This document shows positions 1 through 8,366 of a stretch of 64,000 bases of DNA, piece by piece. Source of the DNA: DASRAU01 sp035638075 (GTDB lineage: Bacteria > Acidobacteriota > Polarisedimenticolia > Gp22-AA2); contig DASRAU010000028.1 in assembly GCA_035638075.1 (NCBI GenBank), forward strand, positions 37,932 through 101,931, in the 5' to 3' direction. Within the stretch, counting starts at the first letter, position 1. Every line of letters begins with the position of its first letter. The notes under the pieces are model-generated. The model did no database searches. It was not told where the DNA came from and worked only from the letters and a program-made list of their open reading frames with translations. Made by a program: the position numbers and the translations under genes.

Positions 1-1
1 C

Positions 2-625
2 TCGGTGCCGCGCACCGGCTCGCCCGAGGAGGACGCCCGCATCGAGGCGTCGTTCCTGCGCGAGTACAACGACTACGCGCTGCACGGACTCGCCATCCAC
101 GAGGCCTGGCCGGGACATTACGTGCAGTACTGGCACGCCTACCGTTCGCCGATGACGACCCTCTACAAGAAGGTGTTCTCGTCCGGCACCTTCGCCGAGG
201 GCTGGGCCGTCCTGGCCGAGCGGCTGATGTTCGAGTCGGGCTACGGCGCCGACGATCCCGCGTTCCTGCTCATGCACCTCAAGCACGGGCTGCGGGCGCC
301 GATCAACGCTTTGCTCGACGCGCGCCTGCACACAGGTTCCGGCAGCGACGAGGAGGCGGACCGCTTCACCCTCGACCTGCTGCGACGCACCGGCTTCCAG
401 GAGGAGACCGAAGCGCGCGGCAAGCTGCGCCGCGCCAAGGTCACCTCGACCCAGCTCTCGACCTACTTCGTCGGCCTGCTGGAGATGCAGGACCTGCTCG
501 ACGACGCGCTCGCCGCCGCCGGCCCGGCCACGCCGCGCAAGGAGATCCTCGACCGGATGCTCTCGTTCGGCACCATCCCGCCCCGCGACGCGCGCGCCCT
601 GATGGGCCTTTCGCCCCGGCGCTGA
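2..625 (+). CDS. DUF885 family protein, C-terminal part (5' end outside window)
   Basis: Only the last ~207 codons are present; the frame is open to the left edge, so the start lies outside the window. The motif HEAWPGHY near residue 32 of the visible part matches the HExxPGH signature of DUF885 proteins, which are predicted metallopeptidase-like enzymes often found as lipoproteins. Downstream come the conserved helical segments of the family, including a GWAVLAE stretch and a hydrophilic C-terminus ending in a TGA stop. The substrate is unknown. The next gene begins 29 bases later on the same strand. Family assignment is fairly secure; the enzymatic role is inferred from the motif. Confidence 0.8.
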   Translation, partial: SVPRTGSPEEDARIEASFLREYNDYALHGLAIHEAWPGHYVQYWHAYRSPMTTLYKKVFSSGTFAEGWAVLAERLMFESGYGADDPAFLLMHLKHGLRAPINALLDARLHTGSGSDEEADRFTLDLLRRTGFQEETEARGKLRRAKVTSTQLSTYFVGLLEMQDLLDDALAAAGPATPRKEILDRMLSFGTIPPRDARALMGLSPRR

Positions 626-654
626 CCGCGGCGCTCATCGCTGACGACCAGGGA

Positions 655-1164
655 ATGCTCCGCATGCGCTGGCCGGCCGCCGTCGCCTGCGCCTTCTCCC
701 TGGCTTGCGCCCTCTGCCTGTCGTGCGCGACGGCTCCGCCGCCGGCGCCTTCTTCCGAGCTGGCGCCCCCCTGCCCCGACAACGTCGTCATCCCGGTCGG
801 CGCGGGGCAGGGAGTCATCCTGACCGGCGCGGCCGCTGATGTCGGCGGTCATGGGAAGGTCACCGGCACCTGGACACCGGCGACGGCAGACGTCCTGCAG
901 GCGGAAGCGGGGCTCGCGAAATACCTGGCCGGCGCAGCCCCCAGGCTCGCCGTCAAGTACTCGAGCTACGTCAGGCAGTACACGGGGTTCGTCGTCGACT
1001 CCCGCCGGAAAATCCACATGAACTTCCTCTGCTGGAAGCCCGACACTCCCGGCTGGCGCTGCTCGCCGGTCGCCGTCCTCGACGGGGGCGACTGCTACTT
1101 CCAGGTGGACTACGACATGACGACCGGGGAGTACGAGAACCTCCAGGTCAACGGGTACGCCTGA
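655..1164 (+). CDS. putative lipoprotein of unknown function
   Basis: This 169-residue protein starts with a typical lipoprotein signal: a hydrophobic stretch (residues ~7-20) ending in LCLSC, with Cys24 the probable lipidated residue, then an Ala/Pro-rich linker. The mature part has no domain I recognise. It has a Cys-Trp pair near FLCWKPD and several aromatic residues, suggesting a small folded periplasmic or outer-membrane domain. An AGGGA ribosome site lies just before the ATG. It probably follows the DUF885 gene in the same transcription unit. Antisense frames over this gene lack any recognisable features. Confidence 0.6.
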   Translation: MLRMRWPAAVACAFSLACALCLSCATAPPPAPSSELAPPCPDNVVIPVGAGQGVILTGAAADVGGHGKVTGTWTPATADVLQAEAGLAKYLAGAAPRLAVKYSSYVRQYTGFVVDSRRKIHMNFLCWKPDTPGWRCSPVAVLDGGDCYFQVDYDMTTGEYENLQVNGYA

Positions 1165-1280
1165 CCTTCCGATTCCCGATCTTGCGGTCGGCTCAGGCGG
1201 CCTTCACACGACCGCCACCGTTTCGTCACCCCGGCCCCATGCGCGAGGCCCATGCTGACCATGCCCAAGGAGGACAACCC

Positions 1281-1520
1281 ATGGTTCTCGACGAAGGGAC
1301 GAACGAAATCCTGGTCATCCGGGACCCTTTCCGTTCCCGGATTGAAGTGCACCTCAAGGGGGAGACGCCCGACTCGTATGCGATGGGCCGCCTGACGCCG
1401 TTCGAGGCGCGCCGGCTCGCCGCCATCCTGCTCTTCCAGGCCGGCAAGCTCGATCGGGCGACGGGGGACCGGAGCGACCTGCCGGAGCGACCGCGTCCGT
1501 CGCTGCGCGCCATCCGCTGA
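1281..1520 (+). CDS. small protein of the EARRLAA family (paralog 1 of 3)
   Basis: A 79-residue protein of unknown function. The start is set by a strong AAGGAGG ribosome site 6-7 bases before the ATG at 1281. The N-terminal half holds VIRDPFRSRIEV, likely a beta-strand pair. The second half holds LTPFEARRLAAILLFQAG, likely an amphipathic helix. The same two blocks recur in two other small genes of this window (9291-9518 and 12762-12995, both minus strand). The three therefore form a paralogous family: V-x-R-D-x5-[IV]-E-[VL], a variable linker, T-x2-EARRLAA-x-[IL]-LF-[QE]-A. There is no signal peptide or membrane segment, so it is likely cytoplasmic. I do not recognise the family. Confidence 0.75.
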   Translation: MVLDEGTNEILVIRDPFRSRIEVHLKGETPDSYAMGRLTPFEARRLAAILLFQAGKLDRATGDRSDLPERPRPSLRAIR

Positions 1521-1580
1521 CAGAAAGTTGCGTAGTCTTTCGTACTCGAAATCCGGTGGCGCGCTTGGCAGAATCTTCGA

Positions 1581-2021
1581 ATGCAGGTGCGCAACCACAC
1601 GTCGAAAAAGCAGAACGAGCACGATGTCTATGTCGTCCACCGCTTCTTCGAGCTGCTCCACCGCAAGGAGTTCGATCAATGGGAGGAGCTCTGGAACGAT
1701 CTCGGGCGGTTCGTCTTCTTCTATCCGCCCGACGGCTTCCCGGCGTTGATCGAAGGGAAGGCGTCGATCCGGTCGGCGATCCAGTCGGTCTTCGACGTCT
1801 TCATGACGTACACGTACGACATCACCGCGCTCTACCCCTCTCCTGAAATGGGTTCCGTCTGCGTGGAATACAAGGTCCGCGCGACGCTGACGAACGACGA
1901 GGAGTACTGCGGCAGCAACCTCGCGGTCTTCCTGTTCCAGGAGGGGCTCATCACGAACCTCCACCTGTACTCCGACCCACGCGGGTTCCAGGTCGTCGTG
2001 GACGCGCAGCCGAAGGCCTAG
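1581..2021 (+). CDS. SnoaL/NTF2-like fold protein
   Basis: The 146-residue protein has the length and pattern of SnoaL-like/NTF2-fold proteins: an N-terminal helix (HRFFELLHRKEFDQWEELW), a strand with FVFFYPPDG, a helix with GKASIRSAIQ, then alternating strands ending in LHLYSDPRGF. Such proteins range from isomerases to non-catalytic binding domains, so no substrate can be given. There is no Shine-Dalgarno sequence before the ATG. A CAGAAT hexamer ends 6 bases upstream, so the mRNA may be leaderless. The 3' end overlaps the convergent DoxX gene by 4 bases. Confidence 0.7.
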   Translation: MQVRNHTSKKQNEHDVYVVHRFFELLHRKEFDQWEELWNDLGRFVFFYPPDGFPALIEGKASIRSAIQSVFDVFMTYTYDITALYPSPEMGSVCVEYKVRATLTNDEEYCGSNLAVFLFQEGLITNLHLYSDPRGFQVVVDAQPKA

Positions 2022-2473
2022 CGCCGGCGCAGCCAGCCGTCGAGCGACAGGACGTCCTCGGCGTGCGGCATCACCAGCACGAACAGCAGCAGCGCCGTGC
2101 GCGGGATGACGTGCGTGTGGAATTCGTAGAGCGGGTCGGCGAGCAGGTGCCCGAAGGTCACGGTGACCAGCACCGCGCCGAGCGCGATGCACGCCTCGCG
2201 CACCCTCCACCCGATCAAGAGCAACGCCCCCGCCAGGAATTCGACGAACGGGATGGTCGTCCCGACCGCCCACAGCGACCACATCGGCAGGAACGAGTCG
2301 GCATAGGGGCCGGCGAACCACTTGCGCGCGTGCTCGAGCGGGCCGAGCGTGAAGACCTTCCACGTCCCGGCCATGAAGAAGATGAGCCCGAGGACGAGGC
2401 GGCCGAAGAGGATCGCCCAGGCCCGGTTCGAGACGGCCCCGGGCCATCTCCGGCGCGGGTCGCCCGCCGTCAC
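2018..2473 (-). CDS. DoxX family membrane protein
   Basis: A 151-residue integral membrane protein with about four hydrophobic segments. GRLVLGLIFFMAGTWKVF is the usual DoxX first helix. A conserved-type Pro-Phe-Val-Glu-Phe-Leu-Ala-Gly segment follows, and the protein ends LSLDGWLRRR. DoxX proteins are small inner-membrane proteins of mostly unclear function, some linked to thiosulfate:quinone oxidoreductase or oxidative stress. The ATG overlaps the stop of the upstream GNAT gene by 4 bases (ATGA), so the two are translationally coupled. It is the last gene of a minus-strand run. Confidence 0.8.
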   Translation of the reverse strand: MTAGDPRRRWPGAVSNRAWAILFGRLVLGLIFFMAGTWKVFTLGPLEHARKWFAGPYADSFLPMWSLWAVGTTIPFVEFLAGALLLIGWRVREACIALGAVLVTVTFGHLLADPLYEFHTHVIPRTALLLFVLVMPHAEDVLSLDGWLRRR

Positions 2474-2988
2474 CGCCGGGAGGTCTCTTTCAGGTGCAGC
2501 AGCGGGAACGGGCGGCCGGCGCCGTCCACCGGCGACCGGCCGGCCACCTCGAAGCCGCAGGCCTGCCAGAACTTCAGCGCCTCGGGGTTCTGCTCGTTGA
2601 CATCGGCGGACAACGGCGCGGAGCGCAGGCGGCGGGCGAGGTCGACCAGCCGCCGGCCGTGGCCGCGCCGCAGCCGCTCCGGCGTGATGAACAAGGCCTC
2701 GACCTTGTCGCCGGACAGCCCCATGAATCCCGCGATGACGCCGTCCACGTCCACCAGCACCCAGAGCTCGAGCGCGGGAAGCGCCTGGTCGCGCACCGCC
2801 GGCAGCAGCGCCGTGATGTCAGCTTCGGTCAGGAACGTGTGGGTCGCCGTCACCGAGCGCTGCCAGAGATTCGCGAGCGGCTCGTGATCCTCGGGCGTCG
2901 CCTTGCGGATGGTCGTGACCTTCGCGTGGGCCGGACGGATCTGCGGCCTCGCCCCGAACGGGTTCGGCTTCGCTCCGAACGGATTCAC
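2470..2988 (-). CDS. GNAT family N-acetyltransferase
   Basis: A 172-residue protein with the GNAT fold. The domain starts at VTTIRKATPEDHEPL (about residue 24). The acetyl-CoA binding region has the pattern LFITPERLRRGHGRRLVD, close to the Q/RxxGxG/A motif A. Near the C-terminus NEQNPEALKFWQACGF is the typical N-x2-A-x2-F-Y/W motif B region. It would transfer an acyl group from CoA to an unknown amine. The first 20 residues contain a short repeated NPFGA(K/R)P sequence not usual for the family. ATG and TGA overlap by 4 bases at both ends, with the DUF72 gene upstream and DoxX downstream. Confidence 0.85.
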   Translation of the reverse strand: MNPFGAKPNPFGARPQIRPAHAKVTTIRKATPEDHEPLANLWQRSVTATHTFLTEADITALLPAVRDQALPALELWVLVDVDGVIAGFMGLSGDKVEALFITPERLRRGHGRRLVDLARRLRSAPLSADVNEQNPEALKFWQACGFEVAGRSPVDGAGRPFPLLHLKETSRR

Positions 2989-3938
2989 CGGCCGTTTCTC
3001 CTGCGCAGAAGGTCCATGAGCGCGGCGGCATCATACGCCCGGGCGAGCCCGAGCCGATCCATCAACCCGCGCGCGTCCGCCGGGGCGCGCAGCTTCACAT
3101 CGGTGTTGTCGAAGTAGCAGAAGACGTCGCGCCCCTCCGGTCGCGCCGGCGCCGCGGCGCACACCCTCACCGCATCAGGGGGCAATTCCCGCGGCTCGCG
3201 GCCGCGGCGCCAGGCGCGGATCGCCTTCGCCCATCGGTCGAGCGACCGGATGCTGTACCCGCTCTGGTACATCTTCCGGTCGCCGTGCAGGCGCAGGTAC
3301 ATGAAGTCGGCGGTCACGTCGCGCGGCATCGGCCAGGTGCGGGCGGTCTCGGCGACGACCAGCGCCACCCCGTGCTCGCGCAGGAGATCGACGAAGCGCC
3401 GATCGAGGAACGACGCATTGCGGATCTCCACCGCGTGCCGCATCGGACGCGGCCGGTCGATGGCCAGCACGCTGCGGCCGTGCATGCGCGGGTGACGCCG
3501 GCGCGCCAGCCGCAGCGCGGCCTCGGTGTCGTGCGGCAGCATCCGGAAGAACGCCTCGAAGCGCTTCGGCCGGAACTTCAGCCATGGGGCGAACTGCCAG
3601 AGAATCGGCCCCAGCTTCTCGTGCAGCGCCAGGAGCCCCGACGCCAGGAAGTTCGCCAGCGGCTGCTCCACGTCGCGCAGCTTGAGCATGTGGGTGATGA
3701 AGCGCGGTCCCTTGACGCTGAAGACGAAGCGGGCCGGCGTCGCCGCGGACCAGGCGCGCCAGTTCGGCGGCGGCTGCAGGGAATAGAACGAGCCGTTGAT
3801 CTCGATGCTGTTGAAGTTGTGCGCCGCGTACGGCAGCTCGAGCCGCTGCGGCAGCCCCTTCGGGTAGAAGACGCCGCGCCACGGCTCGTACCGCCAGCCG
3901 GAGATGCCGATGCGGACATGGGTCCGGGTCGATGCCAT
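2985..3938 (-). CDS. DUF72 (YecE-like) family protein
   Basis: The 317-residue protein matches DUF72: an N-terminal IGISGWRYEPWRGVFYP block, the conserved NSIEINGSFYSL segment, FVFSVKGPRFITH, and ILWQFAPWLKF. The fold is a TIM-barrel-like domain of unknown biochemical role, with a C-terminal CYFDNTD stretch typical of the family. It is the first of three genes (DUF72, GNAT, DoxX) joined by 4-base start/stop overlaps, so they are likely one transcription unit. The 91 bases before it hold no obvious promoter, so it may also be read from the HAD gene upstream. Confidence 0.85.
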   Translation of the reverse strand: MASTRTHVRIGISGWRYEPWRGVFYPKGLPQRLELPYAAHNFNSIEINGSFYSLQPPPNWRAWSAATPARFVFSVKGPRFITHMLKLRDVEQPLANFLASGLLALHEKLGPILWQFAPWLKFRPKRFEAFFRMLPHDTEAALRLARRRHPRMHGRSVLAIDRPRPMRHAVEIRNASFLDRRFVDLLREHGVALVVAETARTWPMPRDVTADFMYLRLHGDRKMYQSGYSIRSLDRWAKAIRAWRRGREPRELPPDAVRVCAAAPARPEGRDVFCYFDNTDVKLRAPADARGLMDRLGLARAYDAAALMDLLRRRNGR

Positions 3939-4029
3939 GACGGACCCATCCTCGCCCGCCGCAGGGCGGCCGGCGAGTCAGGAGATCTGCGGGGAGGCGC
4001 CCGGGCGGGTCATCGCAACCCGAGGGCGG

Positions 4030-5028
4030 TCACTTCTCGAAGGGGAAGAGACGCTTCCACTCGATCTTCATGTCCACGACCGTCCAGCCGCGGGCGTTCG
4101 CCTCGTCCCAGGCCTTGTCCAGCCTGCCGATCGACGAGGTGCGGTCGTAGGCCGTTTCCCGCACCCCGTCGGTGTGGCGGACGAGCAGGCAGAAGCGGGC
4201 GCCGGTGCCGCCGGCCGTCCACTCGAGCATCTGCTGGTCGCCGTCGGAGTTGCCGAACGCGGCGATCGGCCGCCGCCCGATGACCTGCTGGATGCCGACC
4301 GGCTTGCCGGGCCCGTCGTCGACGAGGTCGATCTCCGGCAGCTTCAGGAGGACCGGCTGATCGCCGCGCGTCTCGAACTTCAGCCTGCCGCGGCTGCCGA
4401 CCACCTGCTCCGGCGGGATGCCGTAGACGCGCTCGACCCACGGCCGCATGAACTCGACGCCGCCGCCCGAGACGATGTACGTCTTGAACCCCTGGGCGCG
4501 CAGGTAGGCGAGCAGCTCCAGCATCGGCTGGTACACCATCTCGGTGTAGAGTCGCTGCGTGCGCGGATGCTTCGCGGAGCCGATCCAGTCCTGCACCGTC
4601 CGGCTGAACTCGTCGGTCGTCATTCCGGTGTGGGTGGCCAGCATCATCGCGCCCACCGCCTTCTCCCCGCCCGCCAGCGCCCCCTTGATGTCGCCGGCGA
4701 GGACCGACTTGAACGGCTCGGTGTCTCTCCACTCCGGGTGCTGCGGCGCCAGCGCCCGCACCCGGTCGATCGCGAAGGCGAACTGGAAGTAGAACGGCTG
4801 CTCGGACCAGAGCGTCCCGTCGTTGTCGAAGACGGCGATCCGCTCCGCCGGCGGGACGAAATCCTTCCCGCCAGGCTTCGTCACCCGCCCGACGAACTCC
4901 ACGATCGCCCGGCGCGAAGGGCCTTCGTTCCATGACGGCAGCGCCGCCGCGGGGGACGAAGCCGGTGCGAGCGCACCCGCGAGGGCGGCGCCGATCAGGA
5001 TCCCGGCGGCGATGCGGGCTGGCCTCAT
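4030..5028 (-). CDS. exported HAD-superfamily phosphatase
   Basis: A 332-residue protein with an N-terminal signal peptide (residues ~1-29, ending PASSPAAAL). The HAD motif I is FDNDGTLW, with Asp68 as expected nucleophile and Asp70 as acid/base. Motif II is the Ser in KTYIVSGGG, and a later AFGNSDGDQQML segment supplies the motif IV acidic residues. The pattern resembles the phosphoserine-phosphatase-like branch of the family, but the substrate cannot be read from the sequence. The signal peptide places it in the periplasm. It starts 13 bases after the DUF2950 gene and is probably in the same operon. Confidence 0.85.
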   Translation of the reverse strand: MRPARIAAGILIGAALAGALAPASSPAAALPSWNEGPSRRAIVEFVGRVTKPGGKDFVPPAERIAVFDNDGTLWSEQPFYFQFAFAIDRVRALAPQHPEWRDTEPFKSVLAGDIKGALAGGEKAVGAMMLATHTGMTTDEFSRTVQDWIGSAKHPRTQRLYTEMVYQPMLELLAYLRAQGFKTYIVSGGGVEFMRPWVERVYGIPPEQVVGSRGRLKFETRGDQPVLLKLPEIDLVDDGPGKPVGIQQVIGRRPIAAFGNSDGDQQMLEWTAGGTGARFCLLVRHTDGVRETAYDRTSSIGRLDKAWDEANARGWTVVDMKIEWKRLFPFEK

Positions 5029-5041
5029 GGCGTGGGGCGGA

Positions 5042-6022
5042 CTACGGCTCCTCGACCGGCTTCCAGGTCTTGTCGGGGTTGAACAGGGTCATCGCCTTGA
5101 AGGTCTGGAGCGTCGTCTCGCCGAGATCCTTCTCGTAGACGACGCCGTCGTGGCTGACGATGAACGACATCACGCCGGTCGAACCGTACTCGATGGGAGC
5201 GGCCAGAAGCGCGAAGCCGCCGATCATCGCCCCCTTGACCACGAAGTCCAGGCGTCCCAGCGGCGCGGCGGGCCCCTGCCCCTTGAGGATCTTGAAGAGA
5301 TAGCCGTGGTACGGCTCCAGGCGGCTGTTGTACCCCTCGGCGATCGCCTTGGCGATCGGCTCGGCGATCGGCCCCTCCCACGCGCCGTTCGCGTTCTGCC
5401 ACACGAGGCCGTCCTGCTTCCCCGGGGTGCTGACGATCTTCTGGGCGTACTGGTTCACCCGCGAATCGCCGTGCTTGGTGAGGGCATACTCGTCCTGCGC
5501 CTCGACGAAGCCGCGACAGACCCGGATGGCGTCGATCTCGTTGCGCCCGATCCGGCGCCGCAGCAGCTCCACGCGGCCGCCCTTCGCGTCGAAGCGCCAC
5601 TGGCCGCTCGGCGTCTGCACGATCGGGATCGGCGTCGGCCAGTCGTCGGGGCCGACGTTGAGGATGGCGATCTTCGGGTTGGTCGAGTCCACCACGACCG
5701 CGTGCTTCTGGTGCGCCTGGTCGGCGAACTCTCTGGCGGTGTTCTCGTCCTGCACATGGTCGGCGCTGACCACGAGATCGAGGCCGGCCGAACCCAGGAT
5801 CTTCTTCAGCCCCTCCAGGTCGAAGGCCCCGGCCGCGGCGATGAGCGCCTCGGCCGCCTTCTCCGGCGTCGCGAAGGTCATCTGCGGTGTCGCCGGCTTC
5901 GGGGGCGGCGTCGCTGTCTTCGGGGCCGTCGTAGGGGGCTTCGGCGGAGTCGTCGACTGCGCCACGGCGAACGAGACGGCGAAGAGTCCCCCGACGAGTG
6001 CCGACACGGTCGCTCGCCTCAT
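5042..6022 (-). CDS. DUF2950 family exported protein
   Basis: The chosen ATG at 6022 has a GGAGG site 5 bases upstream and begins MRRATVSALVGGLFAV, a signal peptide; frame upstream of it is open but overlaps the DUF3300 gene. The 326-residue product has a Pro/Thr/Lys-rich linker (~residues 23-48) and then the DUF2950 domain: TPEKAAEALIAAAGAFD, IDAIRVCRGFVEAQDEYA, a YHGYLFKILKGQGP segment and a C-terminal FIVSHDGVVYEKDLG. DUF2950 proteins are exported proteins of unknown function, often encoded beside DUF3300 proteins, as here. Confidence 0.85.
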   Translation of the reverse strand: MRRATVSALVGGLFAVSFAVAQSTTPPKPPTTAPKTATPPPKPATPQMTFATPEKAAEALIAAAGAFDLEGLKKILGSAGLDLVVSADHVQDENTAREFADQAHQKHAVVVDSTNPKIAILNVGPDDWPTPIPIVQTPSGQWRFDAKGGRVELLRRRIGRNEIDAIRVCRGFVEAQDEYALTKHGDSRVNQYAQKIVSTPGKQDGLVWQNANGAWEGPIAEPIAKAIAEGYNSRLEPYHGYLFKILKGQGPAAPLGRLDFVVKGAMIGGFALLAAPIEYGSTGVMSFIVSHDGVVYEKDLGETTLQTFKAMTLFNPDKTWKPVEEP

Positions 6023-6026
6023 CGCG

Positions 6027-7541
6027 CTACCTCCGGCGGCCACCGCCGCCTCCTCCTCCGAAGGAACGTCCCCCCATGCTGCTGGCGCCACGGCTGCTGT
6101 TGGCGCGCGCCCCCGCGCCGCTGTAGCCGCCGCCGCTGCCGAATCCTCCGCCGCGGCTGCTGCTTCCGCCGCGGCTGCTGCCGCCCGAACCGATGCTCTG
6201 GTTGCCGATGCGGTCCCCTCCGGCGCCTCCGCTCCCGCCGCGGCCGGCCGCGTCGCGCGTGCCGGCGCTCGGGCCGCCTCCGAGGCCGCCCCCGGCACCG
6301 CCGCCGAGGTTGCCGCTTCCGCCCGCGCCGCCGGCGCGGTTGTTGCTCGCCGCCCCGGCGCCGCCGGCCTTCGACTGCCGCGACTGCAGTGAATCGCCCC
6401 GCGCGTTGCCGCCGTACTTGTTGGCGGTCGCCTTGTCGCCGTACGGGGCGCCGCCGCGGTGCGACGGATTGTGCGACCACTTCTGGCCGCCGCCTCCCGC
6501 GCCGCCCCCCTTGTTGTTCGCCCCGGCGCCGCCGCGGTTGCCCGCTCCGCCGCCGCGGTCGGAGGTTCCGGCGCTGGCGCCGCCGGTCCCCTGGCCGCGG
6601 TTGCCGGTCCCCTGGCCTCCCTGACCGCGGTTGCCTCCGGTGTTGATCTCGTTCTTGTTGAAGTTGTTGTTGACGTTGATGTCGACGTCGCCTCCGCCCC
6701 AGCCGCAGCCGCAGCACGAGCCGCCCCAGATCGCCGCTCCCCACATCACGCCGAACGAGAACGACACGAAGGCGGCGCCGGGCGGATACGGCGGGTAGTA
6801 GATCGGCGGGTAGGGATAGATCGGCGCGCCGTAAACGACCGTCGGGCTGTACGACGGCACGTAGACCACCTCGGGGTTCGCCGACTCGACGACGATGATG
6901 GTCTGAGGGGGATCCCCCTCCTTCTTCTCGGTCACCTTCTGCTGCTCGTTCGACTTCAGGGCGCCCTTGTCCTGCGCCTTCTTGCGCATGCGCTGGGCGG
7001 CTTCCATGACGTCGGCCTGCTGCGCCAGGAAGGCGTTGCCGAGGTCGGTCGTCCACTGGATGTCGTCGCACAGCCGCTTGACGACGTCGGGGATCGCCGC
7101 CATCGACTGGATGCTTGCATCCCAGGGCTGCTTGGCGACGGCGTCCGCGAGCGCCTTGTCTTTGAGTTCCTTGTTCTTCGCCATCCACTGCTGCAGCTGC
7201 ACCAGCTCCAGGGGGTAGGTCGAGGCGACGAGCACCTGGGCGAGCAGCGCGTCGGGATAGAGGGCGATCGGCGCCACCAGCGAGTCGAGCTGGTCGTTGG
7301 TCAGCTTGACCGGCTGATCGGCGGCCGCGGCGGGCGCCGCCTGGGCTCCCGTGGCGGATTGCTGGGCCGGGGCCTTGTCACCGCTCGGCGGAGGCGGAGG
7401 CGTCTTGTCCTCGGTGACGGGCGGGTTCGGCGACTTGTTCTCCTGCGCCAGCAGGACGAGCTCCCCGGGAGAGAAGACGAGAGCGCAGCAGAGAGCCGCC
7501 AGGAAAGAGCGCAGCGTTCTGCGGCTGGAACCACGAGCCAT
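6027..7541 (-). CDS. DUF3300 family exported protein with Gly/Asn-rich tail
   Basis: A 504-residue protein. Residues 1-32 form a signal peptide. A Pro/Ala-rich linker is followed by the DUF3300 domain (~77-250), with LDSLVAPIALYPDALLAQVL, QPWDASIQSM and the PEVVYVPSYSPTVVYG motif. A hydrophobic tyrosine/proline strip (PYPPIYYPPYPPGAAF) leads to a Cys-Gly-Trp patch. The last ~210 residues are very low in complexity: Gly, Asn, Ser and Arg repeats ending in RRR. That tail is likely disordered and perhaps nucleic-acid- or cell-wall-binding. It stops 4 bases before the DUF2950 start. Function is unknown. Confidence 0.85.
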   Translation of the reverse strand: MARGSSRRTLRSFLAALCCALVFSPGELVLLAQENKSPNPPVTEDKTPPPPPSGDKAPAQQSATGAQAAPAAAADQPVKLTNDQLDSLVAPIALYPDALLAQVLVASTYPLELVQLQQWMAKNKELKDKALADAVAKQPWDASIQSMAAIPDVVKRLCDDIQWTTDLGNAFLAQQADVMEAAQRMRKKAQDKGALKSNEQQKVTEKKEGDPPQTIIVVESANPEVVYVPSYSPTVVYGAPIYPYPPIYYPPYPPGAAFVSFSFGVMWGAAIWGGSCCGCGWGGGDVDINVNNNFNKNEINTGGNRGQGGQGTGNRGQGTGGASAGTSDRGGGAGNRGGAGANNKGGGAGGGGQKWSHNPSHRGGAPYGDKATANKYGGNARGDSLQSRQSKAGGAGAASNNRAGGAGGSGNLGGGAGGGLGGGPSAGTRDAAGRGGSGGAGGDRIGNQSIGSGGSSRGGSSSRGGGFGSGGGYSGAGARANSSRGASSMGGRSFGGGGGGGRRR

Positions 7542-7576
7542 GCGAGCCTCCTCCGGGATTCCGGACGGAACGGATC

Positions 7577-8158
7577 CTATCGCATCTCCCCGGGGGCGAT
7601 CCGGATCGAGTCGAGCACCGCGCTGAAGAGGGGCTCATCCGCCTGCCGGTCGTAGGGCCCCTTGGTGAGGTGGACGTCCATGCACGCACCATCGCGATAG
7701 AGGTAGGCGATGACGTTCTTCTGCTGGATGGTGCGCCCGTGCAGCTCGGGGATGACGAAATGGACCGCGAGCATCTCCCCCTTCGTCACCTGGTGGACGT
7801 CGTCCTTGCGGAACGGGCTGCTCGCCGTGAGCTCCCAGTAGTGGCGCTTGCACTCGTCGACGCTGCGGTCCTTCGGCTCTTTCGTGACGTAGGCGAAGAC
7901 GGTCATGCCGGTCTCGTCGTTGTGCGCCATCAGCATCGCGGTCGCGCCGTCGGGACGCGTGTCCTGCCACTCGAGCAGAAACCCCGGGAGATCCATCGCC
8001 AAGGTCCAGCCTTTTCCGGGGAGCCCCACCTTGAAGGTCTGCCCCGCGGGCGGCGGTGTCTGCGCCGGCGGTGCCTGCCCGAATGCCGGCGCCGCGAGCG
8101 CGACGACGCCGAGGATCACGGCCGTCAGCATGGCGTTCGACCTCGTCGTCACGTGCAT
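7577..8158 (-). CDS. exported protein of unknown function
   Basis: The start is set by GGGAGGT 5 bases before the ATG at 8158, giving a 193-residue protein with a signal peptide (residues ~1-27, cleavage after AFGQ) and a short Pro/Gln linker. The mature part has mixed strands, with VGLPGKGWTLAMDLPGF, MTVFAYVTKEPKDRSVDECK and a DACMDVHLTKGPY-like segment. The shape resembles small periplasmic beta-rich domains but I cannot name a family. It lies 35 bases upstream of the DUF3300 gene and probably heads the minus-strand operon with DUF3300, DUF2950 and the HAD phosphatase. Confidence 0.65.
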   Translation of the reverse strand: MHVTTRSNAMLTAVILGVVALAAPAFGQAPPAQTPPPAGQTFKVGLPGKGWTLAMDLPGFLLEWQDTRPDGATAMLMAHNDETGMTVFAYVTKEPKDRSVDECKRHYWELTASSPFRKDDVHQVTKGEMLAVHFVIPELHGRTIQQKNVIAYLYRDGACMDVHLTKGPYDRQADEPLFSAVLDSIRIAPGEMR

Positions 8159-8366
8159 CGATACCTCCCGCGGAATGAATGCCTCTTCACGCCTGGGGTC
8201 CTCGGAGACGCAGGCGGGCGAAGGGTACTCGATCAGGTCAATTCCGAGGCCCACCCGGTAACTTCACCTATGGGGAGGAGTTCCTCGGCGTCTTAACCTG
8301 CCGTCCCGGTCGCTGGGACCGGAAGACGGAAGAATGGTTCAAGCAAACTCCAGAGAGGAGAGGGAC

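Noticed and set aside
1203..1230. Fourth Pho-like promoter before the small gene at 1281
   Set aside because: TCAC, CCAC and TCAC have the 11-bp register, but no TAnnnT box lies 10 bp after the last unit.
4823..6646. 607-codon open frame on the plus strand
   Set aside because: Antisense to the HAD, DUF2950 and DUF3300 genes; arginine-rich low-complexity product typical of GC-rich shadow frames.
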